From Onchocerca volvulus (lineage: Eukaryota > Nematoda > Chromadorea > Rhabditida > Onchocercidae): DNA of 64,000 nucleotides. The stretch is taken from positions 2,396,646 through 2,460,645 of the forward strand of contig HG738136.1 in the NCBI GenBank assembly GCA_000499405.2, given 5' to 3'. The translations under genes were made by a program, and so were the position numbers. Below the pieces are notes generated by a model that was not told where the DNA came from, did no database searches, and saw nothing but the letters and a program-made list of their open reading frames with translations. Numbering within the stretch: the stretch's first letter is position 1; the number at the start of each line of letters is the position of its first letter. Shown piece by piece: positions 1-12,000 of the stretch.

Positions 1-756
1 TCAATAAAATGAAAAAGAAGCAAGTAAGAACAAGAAATTAGAGTGACTTATTTACTTTTAAATTTAATTTCGGATCAAAATATCCTTTGGATGGTGAAAA
101 AAGACTATGAAAAATCGGTCGCATATTTATCTAATAATTTGAAACTTAAAGGGAAAAAAAAAACAAAACAAGAAATCACTATGAAATTTTTAGAAAACTA
201 TACTTCGGAAATTCATTATTACTAAAAGTAGTTCTACTTATTTGTAAAACCTCATATTCCAATTGAACTCAAAGGATCAATCAATTAATTAATTGTTAAA
301 TTATTTTCAATCAAATATCATTTATTATCAGTTACGAAAGAACAAGAGAAGTAAATAGAAAATTTTTAAAATTTTCATAAAATTACAAATTAGACTTTCA
401 ATATTCAATTATTTCTAAACTTTTTATTTTTCTATACAATTTTAATTTCTCAGCTTTTTCATTTTATCTTGGTATTTTTAAAATGAGATTTTTGAATTTG
501 TCAATTTAATCGTAGCTAATTTAATTATTATTTAATTCCCGAAAAAAAAACAATCGATTATTCATTCAACAATAACAAATCGTAGAAGTTAAACCAAAGT
601 TATACATGCAAATTTTTCGAGAAATTACAGAAAATTTTTCTCCCGCCAAAAAAAAAATCAATTATTTATTTATTTATTTATTATTTATTAATTTATCATT
701 TATTTCATTTATTTTTGTTTTTTCATTTTATTTCTTTTAAATTTACAATATTACAG
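1..756. other. AT-rich stretch without a supported exon
   Basis: No exon with recognisable protein similarity was found here. The stretch is extremely AT-rich, with homopolymers and a short ATTT repeat near 660-695. It ends in an acceptor (TTACAG at 751-756) leading into the first recognisable exon of the plus-strand gene, so it is most likely one of that gene's introns. A short open frame at 43-225 has low-complexity Lys/Asn-rich composition and is not supported. Confidence 0.4.
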
Positions 757-3700
757 AATTTATGATCGCTCAAAAGAATGCTTTCGAGTTGCACGGCCAA
801 ACGCAATCACATTTCTTGAATTCCGATGCCATCTATCTTACAACTTATGCAGCATTAGTTGTTATTTTTTATGAAAACAACAATCAAACTTTCAGTAAGG
901 CAAGTTTATTCAAAAAGATTTAAAGTTTTTTTTAAAATGAATTTTTTAATTGAAAAAAATCGATAAAACGAATTCATTTTAGTACTTTTCAAGGTCTTCC
1001 TAATTTGAATATAAATAGCAAAATTTCCTTAGATTTACTCACACTTAATTAGATTCATCTCAAGATAATTAAGATTTTTTATTTCAATTTAATCGATTAA
1101 TTTGAAATTCGATTGAAAAGTGTTGTTATGCAAAAAATTTTGATAAATATTGGATATTTGAAGTTTTATATTTAAAATTTGATTATTTAAATTCTTTAAT
1201 TTAGTTTTGGTTTATTAATGAAGTATTACATAGTGATTGCATTGTATATAGCAGTGATCGTTGGCTTACTGCAGTTTATGAAAATTTGACAAAATTAAAA
1301 TTGGAATTTAAATCTTTGGAAGATACCAATATACCATTAATAAATATTATTGAAGGTATCATTTTAACAAACTATGAGAAAATTTATTTTAAATTCGAGT
1401 TTTTAATTTTTAAATAAAAATTTAATTCCAATATCTTTACTGTATCTTTAGATGTTTATTACTTCTTTTTTTTTTATCATTTTGTATTTACAACCTTGCT
1501 TTTTATATTTCATATTCGGGAATATTTTATATTGAAATTAAATTTAATTAATTCCTGCATAGGTTTAATTATCATTTTTTGATTAAAATTTGAAATCAAT
1601 TCCAGATTATACTGGGCATGGTACCCAAATAATGAGTGATGTACGACGAATACAACAACTGCTCACTAAACGTAGTAAACATTCTTTAGCTGGTACGTTT
1701 GATTATTCGAAAATTTTAATTTTATTAAAATTGAGTTAATTATTTATGATTTTCGAAAAAAAAAGAAAAAGAAAATTTAATTTTATAGCATAAAAAGACA
1801 ATGTCCATATCAAATATTATCTGTAAATTGATCATTATTTTAATAAATCGATCGTTATTTTTAATTTTTGTAAAAGAAAATTAAAATTACAAATGTTATT
1901 GCTTGGAAATCAAAATCATTGTTAATGAATTAATTGGAAATGAATTAAGTATTTTCAGCCTGTAGAGCATGCCGATGGCTTTTGCTAACAACTTGGGATA
2001 AATTATTGACAGCACCATCAAAACTACTTTCATTCCGCAATAAACAATATCGTATTGTTCGTCCAAAAGCGGCCGAAGCCTTTGATCAGGCCGTATATAC
2101 ATTATTAGCCTTTGCTAGGCTTTGTACTACATTAGGCTCGTTTTTAAATTTAATCTATTTCCATGGAAATTTTCAATTTTTTGAAAATTTTCTCAATTTA
2201 CACTTTTGACAAATTGAAAAACTATTATTGTACAAATGATAATAGGTCACTGTTAAAGTAAGCTATATGCAAATATTTGACAATTAATTATATATTAAAA
2301 TTTTTTTTTCAATTTTTTATTTTTGCCTTAAAAAAAATTACAAGGAATATCGAATATCTATGATTAAGAAAAAGTGACAGATATTATTTTATAGTACATA
2401 TAAATTAGCTTATAATAAGTTATATTAGGTTTTGATTTTTGAAAATATTTATCAATTTTCAGGCGTCTTTATATTTCCGCTCATCTAATTTTTGCTTATC
2501 TTATCTAAATTCAATCTTTATTATAATCTTACCTTACCCGCTCCTTTACTTTTGCTTTGTTTCATTTTCAGTCAGTTTGAATTTTGATTTTAATTTTTGA
2601 TGTTAAAAAAATTTTTAATTAATCCTTAATTTTCATTATATTTCATTCATTACTAAACGGCAAAATAAACTCGCGCATAAATTTAGGCTTAGAAGATCGT
2701 AATCAGCTAATCATTGAACGACTTGTCGCAGCAACATGTCCGCTGGATGAATTGAGAAGTTTTGCGATTCAGGAAAAATTAGATTCATCCACCGAAAGAC
2801 TGAACAAATGGCCGATACGAAAAAGTGATGTTATCGCAATGCAAACTATTTTAGATATTGCAATTGATTGTGGAATTCATAAATCAAAATGTTGGAATGA
2901 TGTAATTAGGTAACAAATCAAGACTTAATTTTTTTAATTAAAGAACAAATTTTTTTAAAAAATTGAAATTTTTTTTTTCGCAGTAAAAAAGCTAAATTTA
3001 ATTATTGATACTCGTTTGAATAATGGTATTAATTTGAATTAAAAAATTTTTTGATATTTTTAATTTGATAGACTATGATTAAGTGATGAGTTTTCAAATC
3101 ATTTTTATCACTTTTTTTAGATTAGACTTTTTTTTTCTTGTTTTTTGATCCTAATCATTATTCGGATTCAAATTAATTTGCTAAAGAGTGAAAATTTATT
3201 ATAGATCATTAATATGAAATTGATCATGACAAAACTTTTTTTTTTATCAGATTTAAAAGTGTAATTTTAAAAAGAAATGAAATGAGATAATTTTTTTATT
3301 TTATTGGATCGTAATTTCATATGTAGATGCACCGAATATATCTGGGAAGTGGAGAAATATTTGTTTGGTACCGTAATTCAAGATCAGATCAGCTGGATAT
3401 CACCTATTTCTTTGAATGATGATATCACTGATAAGGCACAACATATCGATCAAATATTATCAAGTGATGATAGCGACAACCTTAATGTTCATATAGCTTG
3501 TCGAATCCTTCAATTCTTGATCTTATCAGCAAACAGGTAAAAATAAGATAATAAGGGAAGAAATGAGAAAATTGCCTGAATATTTTAAATTCTACAAATT
3601 TAATAAGTTGGCTCACGAAAAAATTGAAATTTTAACAAATTCTGCATTTTTCGTTTTTTGATAATTTATGAAAGCTTACTCAAAATACACAAATATTGCA

Positions 3701-6700
3701 ATTCTTTTTTACTTAAATTCGCTATGCTTTTGACGTTTTTATAAATTACTAAATCTATTCTTTATAAAAATTACACAGTCAAAAATTTCAAAATGCCGTC
3801 AATTTCAAATGATCTATTAAAAAATTTTTCAAATTTCAATCGATTTGGTGTTGAATTTGAATCCTTAATTAAAATTTAAGACAAAATTTTAGTTATAAAA
3901 TAGATTTTGAAAAACATAAACGATTAAAACAAAATGAAAAAAAAAATCGCTCCAAAGTATTTATTCCTTATTTAATTTCGTATTAAAATATTCGTTTTCT
4001 TTTTATCTATTGGAATTTTTAATTCAGATTTTATGAACGTGCTGGCAAAGAATTGAATTTGGCATCACTCTGCGCATTAATGCAAAATTTAGTAACGGCT
4101 AGTGAAAATTGCCAACACTATGTAAATTCACAAAAATCAAACACATTAGTTGATCCGACAGTAATCTTAGGGCGAATATTTGCTATTTCGACGACACTTT
4201 CAACTCGGCCTTTAATTCATGCGATGAAAATTTGGCCTAAAATTGCACATCATATAGTACAAGTCGGTTTTTTTTTTCTGGATTTTATATAAAATTTAAT
4301 AGTTTACTGTAGTTAATATCTGTGTACTGTAGACCGCAGACTACTGTAGATTTTAGGGAAATAAATCACTGTCATTTACAGTATTCTACTGAAAATATTT
4401 TCTAATATTTTTTATATAGGTTTTTTTTCCAAAAATTTATCTCCATCTTTTAGATAGTTTATCAGTCCGAATTTCGTTTCTTCTGTCGTTTCTTTCTTTC
4501 TTTTTTCCTTCTTTTTCTGAACTAATCAGTGATATGCGCTGTGTTATTATCTCTCAGATAAATCTATCAGAAGCGAAATAAATATAACTCATAAGTCTCA
4601 AGTAAATTATATCATCTATTTTAATTTTATCCTTTATACCGATAAAATATTACTTTTCCTTAAATTTCTAATTTCATTATAAAAAATTATTAGAATTTTA
4701 AATTAAATATAATTTTCATTTTGCCATTTTTGATATGTATTATTGTTGCAGTGTGCTTCCTTACGTAGTAATGGAAAGTTAAACTTTTTTGCTATCGAAG
4801 GCCTTGGTGTTTGTATAGCAAAATTGATGATCAATGAAACAAATGGTTTTTGTTACAATCAGCTCATCTTTCAACCATTACAAGTTTGAAATTGCAAATT
4901 ATTTACAATATTTAAATTAATTTCAAAATTATTCCTATCTTTATCCGAAAGTTTTTTAAATTAAAAAAAAAAACACAATTCATCTAAATTCTTTTAAGTT
5001 AAATATTTTCGATTTTTCATATATTGCTAATTTATGATTTTTCCTTGTATCAATTTTTGACTTCTATAGTGGATGAAATAACAGATTTCATGCTGAAAAT
5101 ATATCTCTTCATTTGAAAATGATAAATTTCCGGAAATTTTCGGAAACTTTTCGTCATTTTCGAAATTTTTTCCAGAATATTGTTTGTACAGAGATGTGTT
5201 TGGAGGAATCACAAGAACAAATTGTTACATTATTGGCAACATTTGTGCATTCACATGCAAATATGATTGGTTCCGGATGGCGACCGTTATTTAGTGCTTT
5301 AAAAGCATTACGGATTGAAAATCATTCAGGCATGCTTCAAACTAATTAATTATTACTAATTAATTACTTAGAATTATCCAAACCATTCGAACAATAGCAT
5401 GAATTTCAAGTTAAACAATGCTAATATTTCAACGATTTTTACAATAAAATTTATAATATTAGTTCTTCAAATCATTCCACTTGATTCATTTGGTAATTAA
5501 ATAATTAACAATTGGAATTATTTATAAAAGGATTGGTTAATAAGTACAGTTCATCGAAAATTGAGAAAAGAAAAATTCTTGAAAATTGAACAAACTTCAT
5601 CTTTCGTTAAATATTTGATCCTTAAAACTTTACAATTACCGGTTAATTTCCGGAAATTTACACCATTGATCTAACAAGCCAAAACGTAATAATTACAACA
5701 ATTAGAATGAATAATTCTTCTTGGAAAAATTTTTTCCCATTCGATTCTTCTGCAAATTTCAATTCTTTATTTATGCCAAATTCTAGTATTCTAATATTCT
5801 GGTAAAATTGAAGTATGATTATTCTAGTAAGATTGAAGCAACTTGTTTTTAATTATTTTTATGTTTAATTAAGTTGAAAATTTCATTTAGAATATGAAAT
5901 ATGAAAATAAAAATTTGATTTTTTTATTTTTTATTAATTTAAATTTGCAGAGGAATCGAATGGGAAAAAATCCTTTTTCATTATTTATCATTATTTATCA
6001 GAAATATGATAAATTTTTGGTATCTAATTTATTTTTTTAGAATCAGAAAATATTGCTAGCGATTTGACCATAGTATCTTCAGTTCAAGCAACTATACTTG
6101 ATATTTTTTCCGCATATCTTAATATCAAAAATACAAATATCTTAATAGCAACAGCTTTGGATTATATTACATGTGTCTTACAGTATCTTAATTCGACAGG
6201 ATCGGGTAAATTTCAAAAATTTGGAAAAAATTAATGCTAGCTTAATTTATTTAACTGATATAACATCCCAAATTAGATGGTAAATTATAATGATAACTAA
6301 TTATACGAAATAAATAAGTGAAAGAGAAATATCTCATCAATTTTAAAAAGTAGTACTAAATCTAATCATTTTTTTTTTCAATTTCAATTCCATCTTTTCA
6401 ATTTTCAATTATCTTTTCAATTTCTAGGCATGAATGAAAAGGATAAAATTATCTTATCTTTTGTTTCAACAAAATTTAAATTAATCCATTCAAAAGTAAT
6501 GTTCCATAATTCCTGTCTAATTTCTGATATGATTATAATGTAGATATGATAATAAATAGTGATAGTGATAATAAAATAATAGCAATATGATATTATGCTT
6601 CTTTTATTGCTTCCTCACAATCTATGTAGTTGAGAAGTGATTAAAATTATCAGCTTCAACATTCATTCTGGTGATAAATCAAATAACTGAATAATTAATT

Positions 6701-9700
6701 GATTGATTATATAAATGTCGTATTTACTTTTAAAATTCATAAAATTTGCTCGGTAAATTTCAATTAAAAATTTCATTCAATAAATTTGTGTTTATAGAAA
6801 AGGAATCAATACTACCATCATCTAATGTAACAATGGCTTCAACAGCTTTGCAAAATTTGTTAAAAGTGGAACGAATGCTTCAGAATCTATTCGATTCAGC
6901 TGATTGTACTGATCAACATTTGCTGCAAAGGTATTTTTTTGTTTTTTTCAATTATCATTCATTCCAATCTGTTGTCTTTCTGGCATAGCTAAGTTTCGAA
7001 TAAATAAAATGAAAAAATTGAAATTTCGAGAAAATTCTAAAATTTCAAAACTTTACAGCAATTTAACGAATGAATAGTTTTTTTCAACGGATTAAATACT
7101 ATTATCTAATATAATTCTTTCAAATAAATAACATTTTCCAATTTTTTGATATGTAAAATATTTTTATATCAGCAAAAATAAATTTATCGATTGGAAATTA
7201 TCTATTATTTTAATTGTTTTAAGAATGTGTCCTTTTATTCTTTTTTCAGGTTAACCTTACGTGAACGTACTCAACATTGTGTCGATCGATATATTGATGT
7301 ATCATTTTTGATGGAACCATTATCAACGGTTCTAATCGAAGAACCATTTTTTTATATTGAGCAAAAAATTCCACCAACTGACCTTGATCGTTTGCTTGAA
7401 GGTTTTGTTTCTTCACCATAACTCGGAATTATGGAGTGTAATTTCATAAGTTTACTTTAAAAATTCTGATATCTGAATTTTTAGAATCAAAAAACTTAAA
7501 TTGAAAAAAAAAATCAAATTTCGATTAAATAATGATATCCGAAATTTATTAGCACCAGAAATAACCATACCGTGGAAAAATTTTACGGCATCAAAACGAA
7601 GTTGCATCGAAATTTATCTGTCATTGTTGGAAGGTTTAACAGCTGTCACCTTCGTTTGTCCTGCATCACTACAATCAAATTTACTGCGAACTATTGCTGA
7701 TTTGATCAAAGAGCAAATGGATACTAAATTTGGTAATATTTGCAAAATTTTAATAATTTAAACTTCGACGATGATTTTAAGTCATCGTCGAAGTTTAAAT
7801 TTATCAACTGTTTTTTACTTTTTTCCACTTATGAAAATTTTATCTTTAATTCATTGATTAATTAAGATTGTTGAAATATTTTAAATTTAAATTCAGTATA
7901 TTAGCAAAATTTTGGTGAAAATTTGAAGTCGCTAAAATTTGAAAAATTGAGTTTATCAATTTCTTCTCAGTTTTTTTTTTTTTTTTCAAGTGGAATAACT
8001 TTGCCTTAAATTTATTAATTAATTGGAACTATTGGAAAGATTTGCAATTATTTTTGGATTTTTACAGGTATTGATTTTGGTGCATATGGTTTATCAGTGA
8101 TCGTTTTTCCGATGTTACAGCAATGGATGCGTAAAGATGCTGCAAAACATGAAAATAATTTGAAACAAGCAATTGGATTATTTACGGAAGTTGTCAAGCA
8201 ATATTTATTGCAAACAAAAGGTACTGATGAAAAGTTCCAAAATAATCTTATCATTTATTATGAAATTTTTTTTCGCAATAATTTTAGATCTTAAAAATTT
8301 AATGCGAAAGTAATAAAAAAATTTCGCAACGATCTGAATTGCGAAAAAAAATCCTGAAAATTTTGAATTGCTTTTCTTTTTTTCGTAAATCAGAATTTCT
8401 AATATATTTGCTATTTCTATAATAAAAAACTGAAAAAAAACATTTGTTTACTATTTTTATACTATAAATTTATTACATAATTAATTAATTAATTGTAGAT
8501 AATCCGTGGGTTAATCGAGCATTTTTTGATACGTTAACTTTGCTAACGGAATGCATTACATGTGCAACAAATCGTATTTCACGCTTGAGTTACGCTTGTT
8601 TACGTTTCCTAATAAAAACTTCCATTCATTCATTAACAAGCGAAAGATGGACAATTATCGTACGATCGTTATGGAATGCAACGTAAGTTAGATCCAAAAA
8701 ATATGAATTTTTTAATTTCCGTAAATCTATTCAGCTTTCAAGGATTACGCATCATTTTACGCCTTAATTTTACGTATCTATTATTGAATACATTCAGAGT
8801 TAGTTTAATACTTCAAGGTTAATATAGATTTCATTTTTTGCAGAAGCAATAATTTTTCTCTTTGGTGGTGAATACATTTAAATAGTTTTTAGCATGTTTC
8901 AATAAATAGTAATTTGTAAAACTCAAAATTTTCAAAATTTCACGCTTCAGAAGTTTAACTTTGGCGCATTTACGACTTCTGATGCAATACTATGTCGTTG
9001 ATTCAACTGATCCAAACGGAGATCTTGGCAGTGTTTGTATATCAGCTATTGAAGATTCAAATTTTCCATGCGAAACGCTATTATTGGCTCAACAGGTAAA
9101 AAAAAACAGCTCAAATATTTACCTCATCAAATTAATTATCGAATGGTTTATTTCAACATATTATTCAAATTAATATTTATATTTAGCTTTTCCATAAATT
9201 CGGACTAGAATAAATCATTATCATTATTATTAATTATTTCAATAAATTCCGGTTCTTTCTCATTCTCCCGGGAATCGCATCCTGATTTTTTTTATTTTTC
9301 CAGGAAATATACCTGATTTTATTATAGATCTTCTTGATGGATGAACAAATTTGTTCAATGGCAGAACCGAAGGAAACAAAAAAACGTGAAGTAGTACTTT
9401 CTAATAACGATGGAACGGTGCAAAGGTTTACAAGTTACATGTAAAATTTTTAATTTTGATCAAAAATTTATCCTAAAATAATGAGATTTCAGGATTTCTG
9501 GTGATGAATTGGTCAATATTCTTACTAGTCATCAATATATTTTGGAACTAATTGGTACCTTATTATTGAATGGAATCGATTTACCGGTAGATGGACAAAC
9601 TGCTGCTTTTCTGAAGAAATTTGATGAACAAACTGAAAATGACAACGAATGTTAGTTTCTTTTCTTCTGAATTTTGATGATTTATTAAATTTGGTTTCAA

Positions 9701-11598
9701 TTTTAATAGTACACTTTGATGCTTATAAAACCATCCAATCTATTTTATAATTAGCAAAATTGATTTTCTATATTTCATTTTCTATTTTTTTATTTTCTGC
9801 TTTAAAAATGAAAAATTTAAACAAAAAATTTTTCAGGTAATTTGTATAAACTATCACCGGATGTCATTGCAATTTTATTTCATTGTCTAGATGGATCACT
9901 TTTAGTTGCGAGAAATTTTGATAAACGTTCAGGCTTAAAAATGCTTATCCAAGGATTGTATGATTTTCCGATACTTCCAAATTTATGCAAACAAGCAGTT
10001 TTAGCTTGGACAATACGTTCATTGGGAATGTATGAGATGATACGAAAATGTCCATTAGAGAAGTTGGTATTTTCTATTTATTTTATTCAAAATATTTTTT
10101 TGCTATAGAAAGTAGGCATGGTCAAAAAATTCAGTCCGCTCACTTATTTTCAGTCAAAAAATTCAGTCCGCTCACTGCATTCGAATAGGCACGTGTTTTT
10201 ATAAAAATGTACCTTTTTTTAAATCTCTCATATCTGTGACATCTGTGACAGATAAAAAAAAAAGTAAATATATCTATAGAAAAACAAGTGCCTATTCGAA
10301 TGCAATGTTACATCAAAATTTCATAGCAATTGGTGAAGAACTTTCGGAGATTTAAGATCGATAACAAGAAACATTTACATTTTTATTTATATAGAAGATT
10401 ATTAAATTTTTGTAATTTAAAATAATATTTTTTTCGGAATTTATTGAAAATTTTATTTAATTTTTCTTAGAGAAGCAATCGTTCAATGTTTGTCATCATC
10501 AGATGGATGCGTAAGAGATGATAAATATTACATTAAACAGTTTCAATTATGCCATCGTGAAGTATGCCGATATTTATGTAGTATGGAGAAGAAATTATCA
10601 ACGGAAGCGTTACATCACTTAGCCAGATCACATGTTACTCAGGTTGGTTTATTACAAGAATGAAAATTTATTACGTCAAATTTTGTTAAATTTGAAATAC
10701 GAAAAGTTTATCTATTGAATCTAGGAAAAATCCATTGAAAATAAGATAATATCCGAAGAGTATAGGATCTATTTGATTGTTCGACTGATTAATTCACGGA
10801 TTACCTTTTATTCTAGCTAAATACACGAACGCTCACTTTTTTTATTCTGATATTTCGGAAACTCTATGTAAGAATTTCTAATTTTTCAGTTTTTTGAAAG
10901 TTAAAAAGGTTGTAGCAACATTTTATTCCAGCAAATTACTCTCGTTCGTAAGGATACAGTGGATGAAAACTTGTACAATTTGGTATCTTCTGAACAGACT
11001 AACGAAATTATTTCTGACTATAAACGTTCAAAAACTGCCCAAACATTGGTATCACCAGCAAAACGGGGTAATCCATTTAAAAGTGATAATGAACAACAGC
11101 AAGAAGTCGCGGAAGAAAAATTAATTCTCTCTGTGAGTTCAATTTTGCTAAGCTAATCATTCATTTTTAAAAAATTAAACTAAAAAATCTTCATATGATA
11201 GATTTTAGTTTATATCAATGAAATAAGAATATGAAGATTTTTTATTATAAAAATGAATGATTTTGTTACTTTTATACGTTGAAATAAGCCGAACATATCA
11301 AATTTTACTCATTCTGTCTTATTCTTTCTTATCACTTACTTTTACAAATTATAATACTTCCATATTTATTCAGACTGAATAGTTGCAGGACGGAGAAACA
11401 CGTTGCTGTGCATGGATTGAAATGTCTTTGGCAATTCTGGAAGCATCCTTGCGTGAGGAAAATGATAAATTCGAGAAACTTTTACCCATAATTTATGAAA
11501 ATGCAACAATGCTCATTTCCGGTTCATCCAGTTTGCGGATACGTGAATTTGCTGGACGATTTCTTCGTAAACTTTCAAATTTTCATCGTCTTTCATGA
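757..11598 (+). CDS. ARFGEF3/BIG3-like HEAT-repeat protein, 3' part
   Basis: Partial gene; the 5' end lies outside the window. About 22 exons were traced: 757-894, 1205-1355, 1606-1692, 1959-2123, 2687-2909, 3327-3536, 4028-4262, 4752-4883, 5176-5329, 6041-6205, 6798-6930, 7250-7401, 7485-7732, 8068-8220, 8499-8682, 8951-9095, 9328-9425, 9493-9650, 9837-10062, 10471-10642, 10932-11132 and 11389-11598 (TGA), giving roughly 1,240 residues. The helical leucine-rich translation resembles the region after Sec7 in BIG-family Arf exchange factors. Most telling are IGSGWRPLFSALKALR (exon 5176), RISRLSYACLRFLIKTS (exon 8499) and a FDKRSGLKMLIQ block (exon 9837), which point to ARFGEF3/BIG3 rather than BIG1/2 or Mon2. 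BIG proteins act at Golgi and endosomal membranes; the Sec7 domain is not visible here, so exchange activity cannot be judged. Problems: the 894/1205 and 7401/7485 joins are out of phase, and the donor at 5330 would be GC. Family call from memory, moderately sure. Confidence 0.6.
7756..7800. repeat. Perfect 19-bp hairpin inside an intron
   Basis: The arms 7756-7774 and 7782-7800 are exact reverse complements over 19 bases, with a 7-base loop (TTTTAAG). The core, ACTTCGACGATGA, is much less AT-biased than the surrounding intron. It lies 23 bases after the predicted donor following exon 7485-7732. It could be a small foldback relic or a structured RNA; no second copy was noticed in the window. 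Confidence 0.85.
10121..10176 (+). repeat. 24-bp direct repeat abutting a TIR element
   Basis: The 24 bases at 10121-10144 recur exactly at 10153-10176 (core TTCAGTCCGCTCACT), eight bases apart. The second copy runs into the left inverted repeat of the element at 10176-10304, so it may be part of that element or a mark of its insertion. Confidence 0.8.
10176..10304. mobile_element. MITE-like element with 25-bp terminal inverted repeats
   Basis: A 129-bp block in the ARFGEF3-like intron 10063-10470. Its ends, 10176-10200 and 10280-10304, are inverted repeats matching at 24 of 25 positions (outer part TGCATTCGAATAGGCAC). The interior is short, AT-rich and non-coding. This is the form of a non-autonomous DNA transposon. 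No clear target-site duplication was seen, so the superfamily is unknown. Confidence 0.6.
11155..11262. repeat. 108-bp two-stem foldback in an intron
   Basis: Two nested perfect inverted repeats: outer arms 11155-11169 and 11248-11262 (15 bp), inner arms 11181-11196 and 11229-11244 (16 bp). The block lies 22 bases after the predicted donor at 11133 and inside the last intron of the ARFGEF3-like gene. It would form a long, slightly bulged hairpin with a 32-base loop. It looks like a foldback or MITE relic. Confidence 0.75.
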
Positions 11599-12000
11599 TT
11601 TTCTTCAGTGTTTTTTTTTTCCGATCTTTTTTGATAATCAAAGTCTCAAATTTGAAATCAAGTCTTTCGCATGCATCAAAGTTTTCAAAACTAATCGTAG
11701 ATTTCAAGTGTTCTTTAACTTATTAGATTTAGATTGATTTATTTCAAAAATGATATAGCTCCGAATCACTTCATACTTCAGTAAGGATTTATTTTTGGGT
11801 TTTTAAAAGAATTTAAAAGTTTTTTTTTCAGAATTTTTCTGAATTTTGAAATTTTTTCTCGAAATTATGAACGGTAAATATAAATGAAAAAAATTAAATC
11901 ACACAATATAACAGCTTCAACATGCTCAGAAAATCATTTAGCTTATTCTTTATTTTTTCACAAAAAAATTTCAAAAATCTTTCATCTGTTCAGAATGGAA
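11599..12000. other. Convergent intergenic region (shared 3' ends)
   Basis: About 400 bp between the stop codons of the plus-strand ARFGEF3-like gene and the minus-strand TP53RK gene. It presumably holds both 3' UTRs. Apart from a minus-strand AATAAA and poly-T runs, nothing specific was seen. Confidence 0.6.
11949..11954 (-). promoter_or_regulatory. Candidate poly(A) signal of TP53RK
   Basis: TTTATT on the plus strand, i.e. AATAAA on the minus strand, 47 bases past the TP53RK stop codon. Position and sequence fit a nematode polyadenylation signal. Confidence 0.5.

Noticed and set aside
43..225. 60-codon open frame at the left edge
   Set aside because: Lys/Asn-rich, no similarity, and no acceptor/donor pair linking it in phase to the exon at 757.
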